Part shown: positions 21,009 through 33,000 of the stretch, one piece after another
Position numbering within the stretch: the first letter of the stretch is position 1
Layout: every line of letters starts with the position of its first letter
From: Cololabis saira
Lineage: Eukaryota > Chordata > Actinopteri > Beloniformes > Belonidae
Assembly: GCF_033807715.1 (NCBI RefSeq)
Contig: NC_084598.1
Coordinates: forward strand, 46,047,991 to 46,111,990
Direction: 5' to 3'
DNA length: 64,000 nucleotides
Translations under genes and position numbers: made by a program
Notes under the pieces: model-generated
Told to the model about the DNA's origin: nothing
The model's database searches: none
What the model saw: the letters and a program-made list of their open reading frames with translations, nothing else

Positions 21009-24000
21009 GTAAGACAACTGTTGTTAACTGATTATATGACTCATCATGACTTTATACTTTTTGCACGTGATGGTTTATTTGATGTTTTAGTTTCTTCAAA
21101 CCACACTGTCAAGTTGTTAGATGTTTTGTTTGATTTTGCCCTCAGTTTCTACTACAACTTGAAAAAGTTTGGTCAATGCAAGGAACAACTTCAGTCTGTT
21201 TCCCCTTTTTGTTTTTTATTGAAATTCATTTTTGAGTGCTGATGAAGGGGTTTATTGGTTGTAGTAGCAGAGGTCGTGGTAATGGTTGGGTACAGTACGG
21301 TAACAGGGCAACAGTAGTAGTAGTAGTAGTAGTAGTAGGTTGAAAACCAGCTGCGTGTTGACCTTTTAACTGAGTTTTTTTTCTTTTATTGTAAAGGTTT
21401 TTGGATTCCTTCTCTTTAAGCTTTTATTGCTTCGTTTTCAGCACCAAACCTTTCTGGGTTTGTCTCCCGCTCCACTTGTTGCTCAGAAGGCAATATGGTT
21501 GTCTTCAGGAAGTTAGTTTGACCTGACCTGCAGGTCTGGATGAAGATGTGGCTGTTGGGTTGAATATGAATAAAGATGTAATGTTCTTTGCTGTTCAGGC
21601 AGTTGGTGTGACACATACTTTGTCCTTTTTGTTCCTGTTTTTGAGTCTGAGTCTTTAGCTTGCTCTTAAGAGTAGATACAGACCCTTCAAGTTCTGACAG
21701 AGTTTGGTAGGTCCTATTCACCATCGGGGAACAACGGAGGAGAAGAGTCTGGCTACTGATTTCACACCACATTGTGGTGGAAGCTCCAGGCGTCTTTCAC
21801 TGGTTGAGCATAGTGCCATACGTTCTCTCAGGTAGGGTCGGATTTTACTGATGTTGTCAAGAGAAAATAGGGACTGACCAGGAAACCGGGGAATCATGGT
21901 CCTTAAAGGTCAGCTGGCTGTCTAACGTGACACCAAGATTCCTATAACAAGACGTGTGTACAAGTGTGATTTTATGCAACTTCACACTAATCTACTGCCC
22001 TTGCTTTTTAACAACTTGCGCTTATTATTATTTTACCTCTTTTACCTCTTTTCTTATCATTTTCTTTTCACATCATTTTATTTAATTTATTTGTTTTTTA
22101 AGTGTACTCTTAAAGGAGCTTGAGGCTCCTTTTAAGAAATGAGACTCTCTAGCGTCACCCTTCACCACGACGGCCGTTGGGGGTACTGCAGCCAACAGTG
22201 AAGCCGGCACGGGAGAACGGGGAGAACGCAAATGCAGCGTCATGTGACGTCACATCCGCCGCCCAGCGCGGGAAATTCGGGACCGAATTGCAGCACATTT
22301 TTCAGCACACAGCCTGTTCAAGGCAACGGAGAGATACACTAGAGGAATCATTCTTTTGGGTTTGGAACGCTTCATCTGACATTATTACTAGAAAACTTAA
22401 AATGTATACGGATTTTTTTCATAAATCCTGCCACAATCCGGCCTCAAGCTCCTTTAAATTAAATAATTTCTGAAAACCGCAAATGAGATGTACCTGCGGT
22501 ACTCTACTGCCCTTAGATTTCAGCAACTTGTGCTTTTTATTATTTTACCTTCTTTTCTCATACGTTCATTTCATTTTATTTGTTATTTATATTTTAATTG
22601 TGTCTTGCAGCTTTTAATGTTGATGTAAAGCACTTTGAATTACCTTGTGTTGAATTATGCTATATAAATAAACTTGCCTTGCCTTGCCTATCTGAGGAGG
22701 TATGGAATGACTGGCTGGGAAGACAGTAAGCTCAGTCTTGCACAAATTTAGCTGAAGGTGGCGGCTCTTCATCCATGCAGAGATATCAGAAAGACATGCT
22801 GATATTTGCCTTGAAACAGCAGTGTCATCAGGTGGGGAGGAAAGTAAAAAACGAGGATATCATCGGCATAGCACTGGTAGTAGAAGCCATTACAGCTGAT
22901 TGTTAGTGCGATGGTGTACAGTGAAAAGAGAAGAGGGCCAAGAACAGATCCCTGGGGCACCCCTGCAGCCAGCTCATGTGGTCTGGACACTCGTCCTTGC
23001 CGTGATTCTCTGAAGGATCTCAGGTAGGCAGGTGGAAGCAGCAACGGGATGACCTTGGGGGCGTGGGGGGGCCGCAGGCCAGCATGCAGCTCCCCAAGCT
23101 CCGGCCTGCAAACATGCACAAAAGAGAAAAAAGGGGGGCCGGCACAAGAAACTACAGGAGTGATGGACAAAAAACGATAGCTATGAGATACTTATAATAA
23201 ATATAAATGGAAATGGAGAAGAGAGGAAGGGAAGAGGAGAGGAGAAGAAGGGTGAGAGGCACCACCCAGCGGATCATGTCGGTGCCCCCCTGCAGCATAG
23301 GCCTATAGCAGCATATCTACCACCAAGCTATATTTGAGACTAACTATTATAGTCTTGTTCTATAGCTGTAGCTATGATTACTGACTCTAACACACTAGAG
23401 TTTACATTACCTAGAGCAGGGTTGCCCAATCCTGGTCCTCGAGAGCCCTTATCCAGCATGCTTTAGATGTTTCCCTTAAGCACACCGTGATAAAATTAGC
23501 CGTTTTAACAACAGATCTGTCCAGACCTTTATGACAAGCTAATGATGACGAGTAATTAGAATCAGGTGTGAGGAAGCAGGGAAACATCTAAAACATGCTG
23601 GATAGGGGCTCTCGAGGACCGGGATTGGCCACCCCTGACCTAGAGATTTACCAACACCAGCTAGAGGTTTACTAATGTTGTGCAACTCAGGTAGCTTGGC
23701 TGTCCAGTTATCGAAGGCTTATTAATAATCTTATTAATAATTATTAATAATTAATAAAGTCGACTATTTATCAAATTGAATGACCAATATGATAAATAAA
23801 ATCCTCGGGGCACCACTCCGGGAGCCTTAAATCCGGAGAAATTGGATAACTAAACAGCAGAAAATCAGTCTCATATGATTTTTGAATTATCCTGCAGAAC
23901 AGCAAATCTTACTATATCTTACAGAATAACAATGAAGGCGTGATGTCCGAACACTAGGTTCTGCTTAAACAAATCAATTTGTGACCAAATCTTGCATGAA

Positions 24001-27000
24001 ATAACAACGACCACTCATTAAGAATCAATCAGGATTTATTTACATACGGGTATCAAAAGATGGTAAATAAATACCCAATAAATCCCGATGGCGAACTACC
24101 TTATTACAAAACCATTACCTAACTAGAAAAACAACAATCAATAAAATGAAATGGAAGTTAAATGCATGGAATGAGAAAAAAAAGAAATCAAGCAATAATA
24201 ACAAAGATACAGAACATCTACAGTTCAAACGGGGCTCCTGTGGTCTTTTAAAGATGGCGGAGTCCTCGTTAAGCCACGTGCAAATCTAGACCGGATGGCA
24301 AACGCAGCATTTAAAACGTGACTACGGCAGAAAACAACGACTACCAAATAATCAAACACGATAATGATAACAATGATGATGTAATCTCAGCTCTGAACAC
24401 AGATTTAGCTCTGTAACACTCCCAGTTAAACTCATACACCCAGGTCTCAAAACCTCACGCCTCCTCGGGTCTCCGGGTGTTACTTCCGGTGTTTTAAACG
24501 TGACTACTGGCGAAACGGCGCCACCAAATGAACAAATAACCGTAATATGCACACAGTAGTTTCATTAAACATAAATTCAGGTCTACACCAGTGACTGATC
24601 GCCCAGACCGCAGCTCACGCGTCCTCGGGAGTCCGGACCTGAGGCTGCAGGCTCCGCCCTGCGGCTCGGCCCTGCAAGGGGTTTCCTGACGGGGATCCTC
24701 AGTTTCTGCGGCCGCTCGGTCTCTCTCTCCTTTCCTAACTCCACAGAAAAAGTGAACAGTGGCTGGAGAAACCTCACACCGGCTCTCTGGTCCTGACCGC
24801 GTCCTCAGCACACCGCCTCGCTGCGCACGGGGGCCGGTTCCTCCCTTCAGAACGTCGACTCGTCCCGTGTGGGGTCGCCGGGCTGCGCGAGGGCCTCGCG
24901 GTCCAAAGGCTGGAGCTCCGGGCGGGTTTTGTCTCCCGGAGCGGTCTCCTGGATGAAAGACAGGGCTCGGGGAAAAAAGAAAGGAGTTAAGGCAGGGAGA
25001 CAGCGCAGCGCTCTGGGATCGGGCCTTGCGCCCGGTCAGTGCGGGCCTCGAGGGCTCCTTGAAACCCCCCCCCCCACGGCTCCTAAAAGCTGCTGGACAG
25101 CAACGCGCGTCCAGGATCCTTGGCTGAAGAGAAGAGAGCAAAGTCTTGGTGCAGCACGGAGTTTTGTATCTCCGCGCGCTGCAATGACGTCATCAGTGCC
25201 TCGCTCGGGATTGGGTGCGCGTCGCTCTCAGGCGCCGCCCCATCCCGCAAGGCATGCTGGGATTGTAGTTCATGGCACAGTCGCCATTTTATGAGGCACA
25301 TTAAAGCCAGTTTCAGGCCGGGGGGGGTTGACCAGGGTTTCAACGTTTGAATACGGTATACATTCACAAAATGTTCATAAACCTTTATAACAGTCCACAT
25401 GATCACTGGGGTGGTCCAACACTAAACACTAACTATAGGCTTTACTAAACAGAAAGGTTTTAAGTTTAGTTTTAAAGGTGGAGGTGGTGTCAGCCTCCTT
25501 AACCCAGATTGGAAGTTGGTTCCATAGTAATGGTGCCTGATAGCAGAACGCCCGCCCTCCAAATCTACATTTAGATACTCTAGGAACTACGAGTAAACCT
25601 GCACTCTGAGAATGGAGAGCTCTGCCAGGAACATAAGGCACTATCAGGTCTTGTAAATAATGCGGAGCTAAGCCGTTTTGGGCTTCATATGCAAGTAATA
25701 AAATTTTAAATTGGATTCTGAATTTTACGGGTAGCCAATGGAGCGACGCTGGAGAGACGTGGTCTCTCCTGCTGATTCCTGTCAGCACTCGTGCTGCTGC
25801 ATTTTGGATCAGCTGGAGCCTATTCAGCAAATTACTTGGACATCCTGCTAATAACACATTACAGTAATCCAGTCTAGAAGATACAAACGCATGAACTAGT
25901 TTTTCTGCATCACTCTGCGAGAGGATTTTCCTAATTTAAGCAAAAATTTCCTGACATCCGGTCCTTGATGTCCGTCAGACATACCTGAAGTTTAACTAAC
26001 GGTTCTGTTTCATCCGGCTTCATAGACACATAGATGTGGATCATACACGCATTTATCATGGAGGAACCGTCAAACCTGACTGAAGACGGCTCTTCCTAGA
26101 AGTGTAGACCTGAACGGGAGCAGGGAGACCGGACGATAGTCTTCAACCTGGGCAGGGTTGAGCGTTGGTTTATTCAACAGTGGGGTGACCCGAGCTCGCT
26201 TGAAGGCAGAGCTGAATACATCAGATTGAAGAGAATCATTTGTATCAGTCATTTGTATGAGTCATTTGTATCAGTCATTTGTATGAGGCTGTGCTGAAGC
26301 AGGGAAACATTAAAACATGCAGGACACTGGCTCTCTGGGTTGGAGATCTTCTGCCGTGGTCCTCATCAATATTACGAGTGACTGAGTGAATTTGTGTTTG
26401 CAGAAGTCGGTACTGCAGTCAGAGACCAGAGTCTCCAGGATCCAGCTGTCTGTCTATGAAGAGTGACTGGTCCATGGACAAACCTGTAGGGTTCAGTAAA
26501 GAACCTGGAACTTCAGACACAAAGTAAGACAACTGCTGTTAACTGATTATATGACTCATCATGACTTTATATTTTCTGTCTGTGGTGGTTTATTTCATAG
26601 ATATACATAATAAATCAATATCTAGACTACTAAAACTCAGCGGATAGAAGGATAGGCATAGGCAGAATAAATGAAATATGTGCGTTTGTGTGTGTAGGAA
26701 TATATGTATGTAAGAATATTACAAATACCAGTGTATTAAAATTTTATTACTATATGTTAAACATGTAATAATTCAAATTATTTGTTATATTAGTAATATT
26801 TATATTATTAATTTACAATTGGTCTTTTTATACTCTTCAATGCCTGTAACATGTTGGACATAAACATTGGGACATTTGTGATATATATTTGCATTTATTT
26901 CCCTTTAAAAATATCCATCAAGACATGTAACTTGTTAAAACCCCCACCAAGTTGAAATGCTCACTGCAGAGTTTCCTGTTAGAGGCAGAAAACCTCACCC

Positions 27001-30000
27001 TTCGTAGGGCAAGTTCCCACTTCCTCCTGCGCTCTCTGGTTTTTGGGAAACCTTAAAAATGTGTGAAATGTATCCAGTTATAATAATAATGGTCAGCATT
27101 TTTAATCCTGATTTCAATTTACATTAAGTGGAAGGACAAACTTAGAATAGACTATAATCGAATAGAATAGTCCTTTATCGTCAGTACACCTTGTGGATTG
27201 GGTCTCTATAAACAAACTGTAAATGTTAGCATTGTAAGTGTATAAAAAAGTCTGTAAAAACGCCTGCCTGTACGAGAATCTCCATCTGTCAGCTCCCACG
27301 TTATTGCAGCGTACAATCTAACTCCAAAAAGTTGCACAAACTACTGTCAATAAAGACAAAAGGATGAGATTCATCACCTCTGCTTCTGCAGGACTTGATA
27401 AATACTAGAATAGATAGAATAGGCCAGCGTTAGAAGCTGAGGCCATGAAGTCTCCTGCTGCTGTGTTTCTGAAGGCAGTTTGACAGATTGTAAAGACTTA
27501 TTCAGTTTGAAAATGTGAACGATAAAGTAGAAATAGGGATTTTCTGACCCATAGTTCAGTTCAGTTATTGTGCATATTGTTGAAGAATAATATCAAATCC
27601 AGTTCAGAAGTCTGCTGTGGTGGAGTGAGTTTTATTCAATAAGCCGACGGTGAGCAGACTCACACAGATCGTGTCCGGGTTGGTGTGTTGACCACAAATG
27701 GCTGAAATTATGACTTTTTATACAGTAGGTTCAAAGCAATACACAAAAGGCACGAATCAACAAGCCAAAGGTGAAAGACAAAAAAGCAATAAAAGGGTTT
27801 GAAGCAGATGTGATCTGTGGCCAAATTCTGTTCTCGGACATTCAACATGAATATCAGTAAGTGGAAACTACCCCATAGGGTGTTCTCATGATTCAAGTCT
27901 GTGGCCAAATGAATAGGTGTTAACATATCAGTCAGTCAGGAACTTCATCATATGGAGTTGGTATCAACATATCAGTCAGTCAGGAACTTCATCATATGGA
28001 GTTGGTATCAACATATCAGTCAGTCAGGAACTTCATCATATGGAGTTGGTATCAACATATCAGTCAGTCAGGAACTTTGTCACATGGCATTCCCGTGGTT
28101 CAAGTCTGTGGCGAGGCCACTTCAAAGGTGTGGGCCCTGCAGGGGGTAGGAAGCTGGGGCCTCACGCCTGCAATGGTGTCACAATGTCTCAACAATATTA
28201 AATGTGAGATGTTTATGAGAGAAGGATGGAACAAAAAAACTAAATTGAGAATACTTGACCAATCAGAAGAAAGTCTGTCTATTTCAGGCTGTTTTTGGTG
28301 TGATGTGTCTCCTATGGAGTTATCGGTTAAGTTCCGGGTTCCTACTACTACTAGGTCGTCCTCAGACGAGCCGTCCATCGTTGTCTCCAGTCATCCCGAT
28401 TCTCCATACAACTTTCCAGTTCGCTGGTACTCTGGGCCCCGGCATCCTTCTTGAGTATGTCCACATATGTTGGTGTAGGACGTCCTCTTGACCGGCGCCC
28501 GCGTGTTGGCTCCCACAGCACCAGCTTGCTGGCTGACAGTTCTTTGTGTCTTTGGCAGTGCCTGCAAGTCTCATTCTCCTTACAGCAACCTTTTCGCTCA
28601 CCCTTGACATTCCTTCATATAGGACTTGGTTGGTTACATGTGCATTCTTGCTGATGTTAAGCACTGCACGCAACATCCTGGTGTAGCACCCGTCCAGGGA
28701 TTTCACTAGGGTTGGTTTGAGGGTCCAGCATTCACTGCCATAGAGGAGAACAGACTCTACGTTGCGTAGAAGAAGCTGAGTCTGATTTGGCGGGGGAGGT
28801 TGGAGTTCCATACACTGGTCATCCCGTTCAGGGCCCTCCATGCAAGTGCCTTCCTCACTTTTAGATCTTGCTCAGTTGAGTTGACCCACGAACCCAGGTA
28901 TTTGAAGTCATCAACTTCTTTCAGCACAGTGCCTGCTGCTGTAGTCAGAGGTTGATGTTCTGGTGGAATGTTGTAGGTGATGACCTCAGTTTTCTTGGCG
29001 TTTAACCTGAGGCCAACCTTGGCACACTCTAGCTCTACCCTGTTTAGTAGTTCTTGTGCCTGTTCCACGTTGTCAGAGAGCAAACTGATGTCATCTGCAT
29101 AGTCAAGGTCTGTGAGGACCACTGCAGGTTTTCGACTTGACCTCCTTGGTGTTAGCGTGAAGCCAAGTTCCTGCTCTCGCCCACTGATTGCCTTCCTTGA
29201 GTGCATGATCAAGGACTATGATGAAGAGAAAGGGGGCTAATCTATATCCTTGCATAACCCCAGCAAGGATGTCAAACTCCTCGCTGCTGCCATCTGGGTT
29301 CCTGGTTCCTGCCTTGTTCCTACAATGTGTTTTGTGCAGAAGGAGTCAGTTGTGTGATCATTGACTGATGAGATGTGAAGATCAGTATGTTTGGGTTTTT
29401 CAGAACAAAAGCAAATTTTGCAGCCTCCAGGTGTCGGTCTACGAAGAGTGACGTCTCCAAAGATCTACCTGACAACTTCAACAATGAACCTGCTCCGAGG
29501 AAGTAAGAAAACCATGTCCTGTGTAAGAAAAAAACAACAAAATAAATACAGTGAGAACTTGTTTGTGTTTGATTTTGCTTGTAAATGTGGAAACATCCAA
29601 TAAACCCTGTGTGGACGCTGGTTCTGCAGACGGAGCTCATACCAGTCGGCTTCATCGAAAAATTTGGGATATGGAAAAAGATCCAGAGCAAGTCCTCCAC
29701 AAGGTGAGACCGTCCATCCGTCTGAAGAGTCGTCATCGTCAGAGGTTTTTAAAACCTCTGATGCATCGGTGTACGCCCGTTTTTTTGTGTCCAGCCATAG
29801 GTCTGCGTCTCTCGAGTTACTCATCTTTCAAATATAAATCTTAAATGTGACGTCTTTCTGCTGCTGTTACGCTCATCAGCTGTTTCCTTGTTTTGTGAAA
29901 TAGTAATGGACCCTAGTGGTCAGTAGAGGACCTGCAGGTCTGGATCTGGACCCTAGTGGTCTGTAGAGGACCTGCATGTCTGGATCTGGACCCTAGCGGT

Positions 30001-33000
30001 CTGTAGAGGACCTGCAGGTCTGGATCTGGACCCTAGTGGTCTGTAGAGGACCTGCAGGTCTGGATCTGGACCCTAGTGGTCTGTAGAGGACCTGCAGGTC
30101 TGGATCTGGACCCTAGTGGTCTGTAGAGGACCTGCAGGTCTGGATCTGGACCCTAGTGGTCTGTAGAGGACCTGCATGTCTGGATCTGGACCCTAGTGGT
30201 CTGTAGAGGACCTGCAACTCTGGATCTGGACCCTAGTGGTCTGTAGAGGACCTGCAACTCTGGATCTGGACTCTAGTGGTCTGTAGAGGACCTTTAGGTC
30301 TGGATCTGGACCCTAGTGGTCTGTAGAGGACCTGCAGGTCTGGATCTGGACCCTAGTGGTCTGTAGAGGACCTGCAGGTCTGGATCTGGACCCTAGTGGT
30401 CTGTAGAGGACCTGCAGGTCTGGATCTGGACTCTAGTGGTCTGTAGAGGACCTGCAACTCTGGATCTGGACCCTAGTGGTCTGTAGAGGACCTGCAACTC
30501 TGGATCTGGACCCTAGTGGTCTGTAGAGGACCTGCAACTCTGGATCTGGACCCTAGTGGTCTGTAGAGGACCTGAAAATCCAGAAATCAGCCAGCATTCC
30601 TGTTGTGTCCACTAGGTGGCCGAGTGTGCCCAAGAGTGCAGGTTGAAAAAGGGCTACAAAAAGTACTTAGAAGAAGTGTGCAGGAGGAGATACCACGTTA
30701 AGCTGCGTATAGTCTGTGTGAGAGCCGGGTTGCTAATAAAGCAGTTGAAAGGTGTTCTGTCTCGGTGCTTATTCTATTTACTATCACCTCTTACACATAA
30801 CAATTCTGTTTCCATGGAGACATGTAAAAAGCATGAAGCTGGACAGAAGACTGAGAGTTTCCATCTTTCACTTAAGGTCAAAGGCTCGTCTGACAACACA
30901 GAGGTGCTCTGCTCACAAAAATGACCCACATGGTTAAATACTTGTTACGGGGGGAGGTTTTGGACCCAAAAGCAGCACACGGAGCACACGGTGGTAGTTT
31001 GTCTGGTTTGCGTTATTACTCACAACGGAGACGAAGAGCAGGCAGGAAAGCAAAACAAGGAACAGGCACCGGAGAACCGGAGACAAGGCAGAGTCCAGGT
31101 CGGCAACAGGAGGTCAAGACAGGGAATGAGGGTCTTGCATCTAAACATAGAGTGACGATCTGGCAGTGAGTGTGCAGGAGTGAGGAGTTTTTATGCTGTC
31201 CTGATTGTTGAGGGGCTGCAGCTGGGAGAGCAGGTGAAAGGAGTGAGTGACGAGGTGGGCGTGGCTGGCAGATGGACTGAGCAGGAGAGAGGGGAGTGGA
31301 AAACCACTGGAGGCTTGAGGACCAACCATGAAAATACTCCCCAGAACCGCCCTGGCCTGGTTCTTGGGAGGTTTTTCTTCTGTCTCGAAGCGTTTCCAAG
31401 CTCCCCCTCCTGGGAGGGATTTGTGGGATTACGAGTTCACCTGAAGATTCAGGTTTAGCTCCTGGAGGCCCCCCATCACTGACTGCAGTAGGAGTTTGTA
31501 TCTCTCTGACCTCCTCTTCATTCTGATTTTCAGCAGATGCCAGTCTCCAGCAGGTCCTAGATGAACATAAGACCAGTCTGAGGAGCAGATGTGAACATGT
31601 GACTGAAGGAACTGATGAACCAGGAAGTAGAACCCTCCTCAACAGGATCTACACGGAGCTCTTCATCACAGAGGGACTCAGTGAAGAGGTTGATACCCAA
31701 CATGAGGTGAGGCAGCTGGAGACAGCTTCCAGGATGAAGAGCCTCCATGACGCTCCAATCAGGTGCCAGGACATCTTTAAAGCCTTACCTGACCAACGTG
31801 GAGCCATCAGAGTGGTTCTGACCAACGGCGTCGCTGGCGCTGGGAAAACCTTCTCGGTTCAGAAGTTCTCTCTGGACTGGGCCGAGGGCTCGGAGAACCA
31901 AGACGTCACCGTGGTGATTCTGCTCTCGTTCAGGGAGCTGCACCTGATCAGAGATGAGCAGCTCAGTCTTCTCAGGCTGATCCAGGTTTTCCATCCATCG
32001 TTCCAGAAGCTCACAGCAGAGCAGCTGGCTGCCGGGAAACCGTTGTTCATCTTTGACGGCCTGGATGAAAGCAGACGTTCCCTGGACTTCAACAACAGTC
32101 CGGTCGTGTCTGACGTCACACAGAGCTCATCGGTCAACGTGCTGCTGACCAACCTCATCCAGGGGAACCTGCTTCCCTCAGCTCTCATCTGGATCACTTC
32201 CAGACCTGCAGCAGCCAATCAGATCCCTCACAAACACGTGGACAGGGTGACAGAAGTACGAGGCTTCACCGACGGCCAGAAGGAGGAATACTTCAGGAGG
32301 AGGTTCAGGGATGAAGAGCGGTCCAGCAGCGTCGTCTCCCACATGAAGACATCCAGAACCCTCCACATCATGTGTCAACTCCCGGTCTTCTGCTGGATCA
32401 CTGCTACAGTTCTGGACCACATGTTGACCACAGAGCAGAGAGGAGAGCTGCCCAAGACCCTGACTGACATGTTCTCCCACTTCCTGCTGGTCCAGACCAA
32501 GAGGAAGAGGAACAAGTACCAGGAGGGACGTGAGACGAGTCCACAGGAGCTGACGGAGGCTGACAGGGACCTTCTCCTGAAGCTGGGGAGGCTGGCGTTG
32601 GAACATCTGGAGAAAGGAAACATCATGTTCTACCAAGAAGACCTGGAGCAGTGTGGTCTTGATGTCCCAGAGGCCTCGGTGTACTCAGGAGTTTGTACCC
32701 AGATCTTCAGGAGAGAGTGTGAGGTCTTCCAGAAACCCGTCTACTGCTTTGTTCATCTGAGCATCCAGGAGTTCCTGGCTGCAGTCTACGTGCTCCACTG
32801 TTGGTCCACCAGGAACACAGATGTGCTGGAGAACTTCCTGGGAGGAGGGTACAGACACTCACCTCTGGATGTCTTCCTGAAGAAAGTCATGCAGAAATCT
32901 CTGGAGAGTAAAAATGGCCACCTGGACCTGTTTGTCCGCTTCCTTCATGGTCTTTCTGTGGAGTCCAACCAGAGACTGTTAGGAGGTCTGCTGGACCAGA

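Larger units (their letters stand above)
23023..26036 (-). mobile_element. Second L2/Maui LINE copy (3' half), split by two insertions
   Basis: It matches 8730-9935 of the first LINE: 3' UTR (23023-23416), the TTTACCAACACCAGCTAGAGG stretch, then the RT C-terminal region (25429-25857, ...[19 protein letters not shown]...KAYS, uninterrupted here), and more RT to about 26036. About 195 bp of RT are deleted near 25935. A hAT MITE (23417-23637) and a TG...CA element (23676-25421) inserted into it. Confidence 0.88.

Noticed and set aside
24494..25294. ORFs of 215 and 141 codons in the CpG-rich part of the TG...CA element
   Set aside because: High GC reduces stops; frames overlap on opposite strands and lack motifs.
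29465..29824. Minus-strand 119-codon ORF over NLR exons 3-4
   Set aside because: Shadow of the plus-strand exons, which have splice sites and paralogous sequence.
30616..30924. 102-codon plus-strand ORF with a basic start ([16 protein letters not shown])
   Set aside because: Lies in an NLR intron beside LTR-like sequence, has no recognised domain and no splice context.
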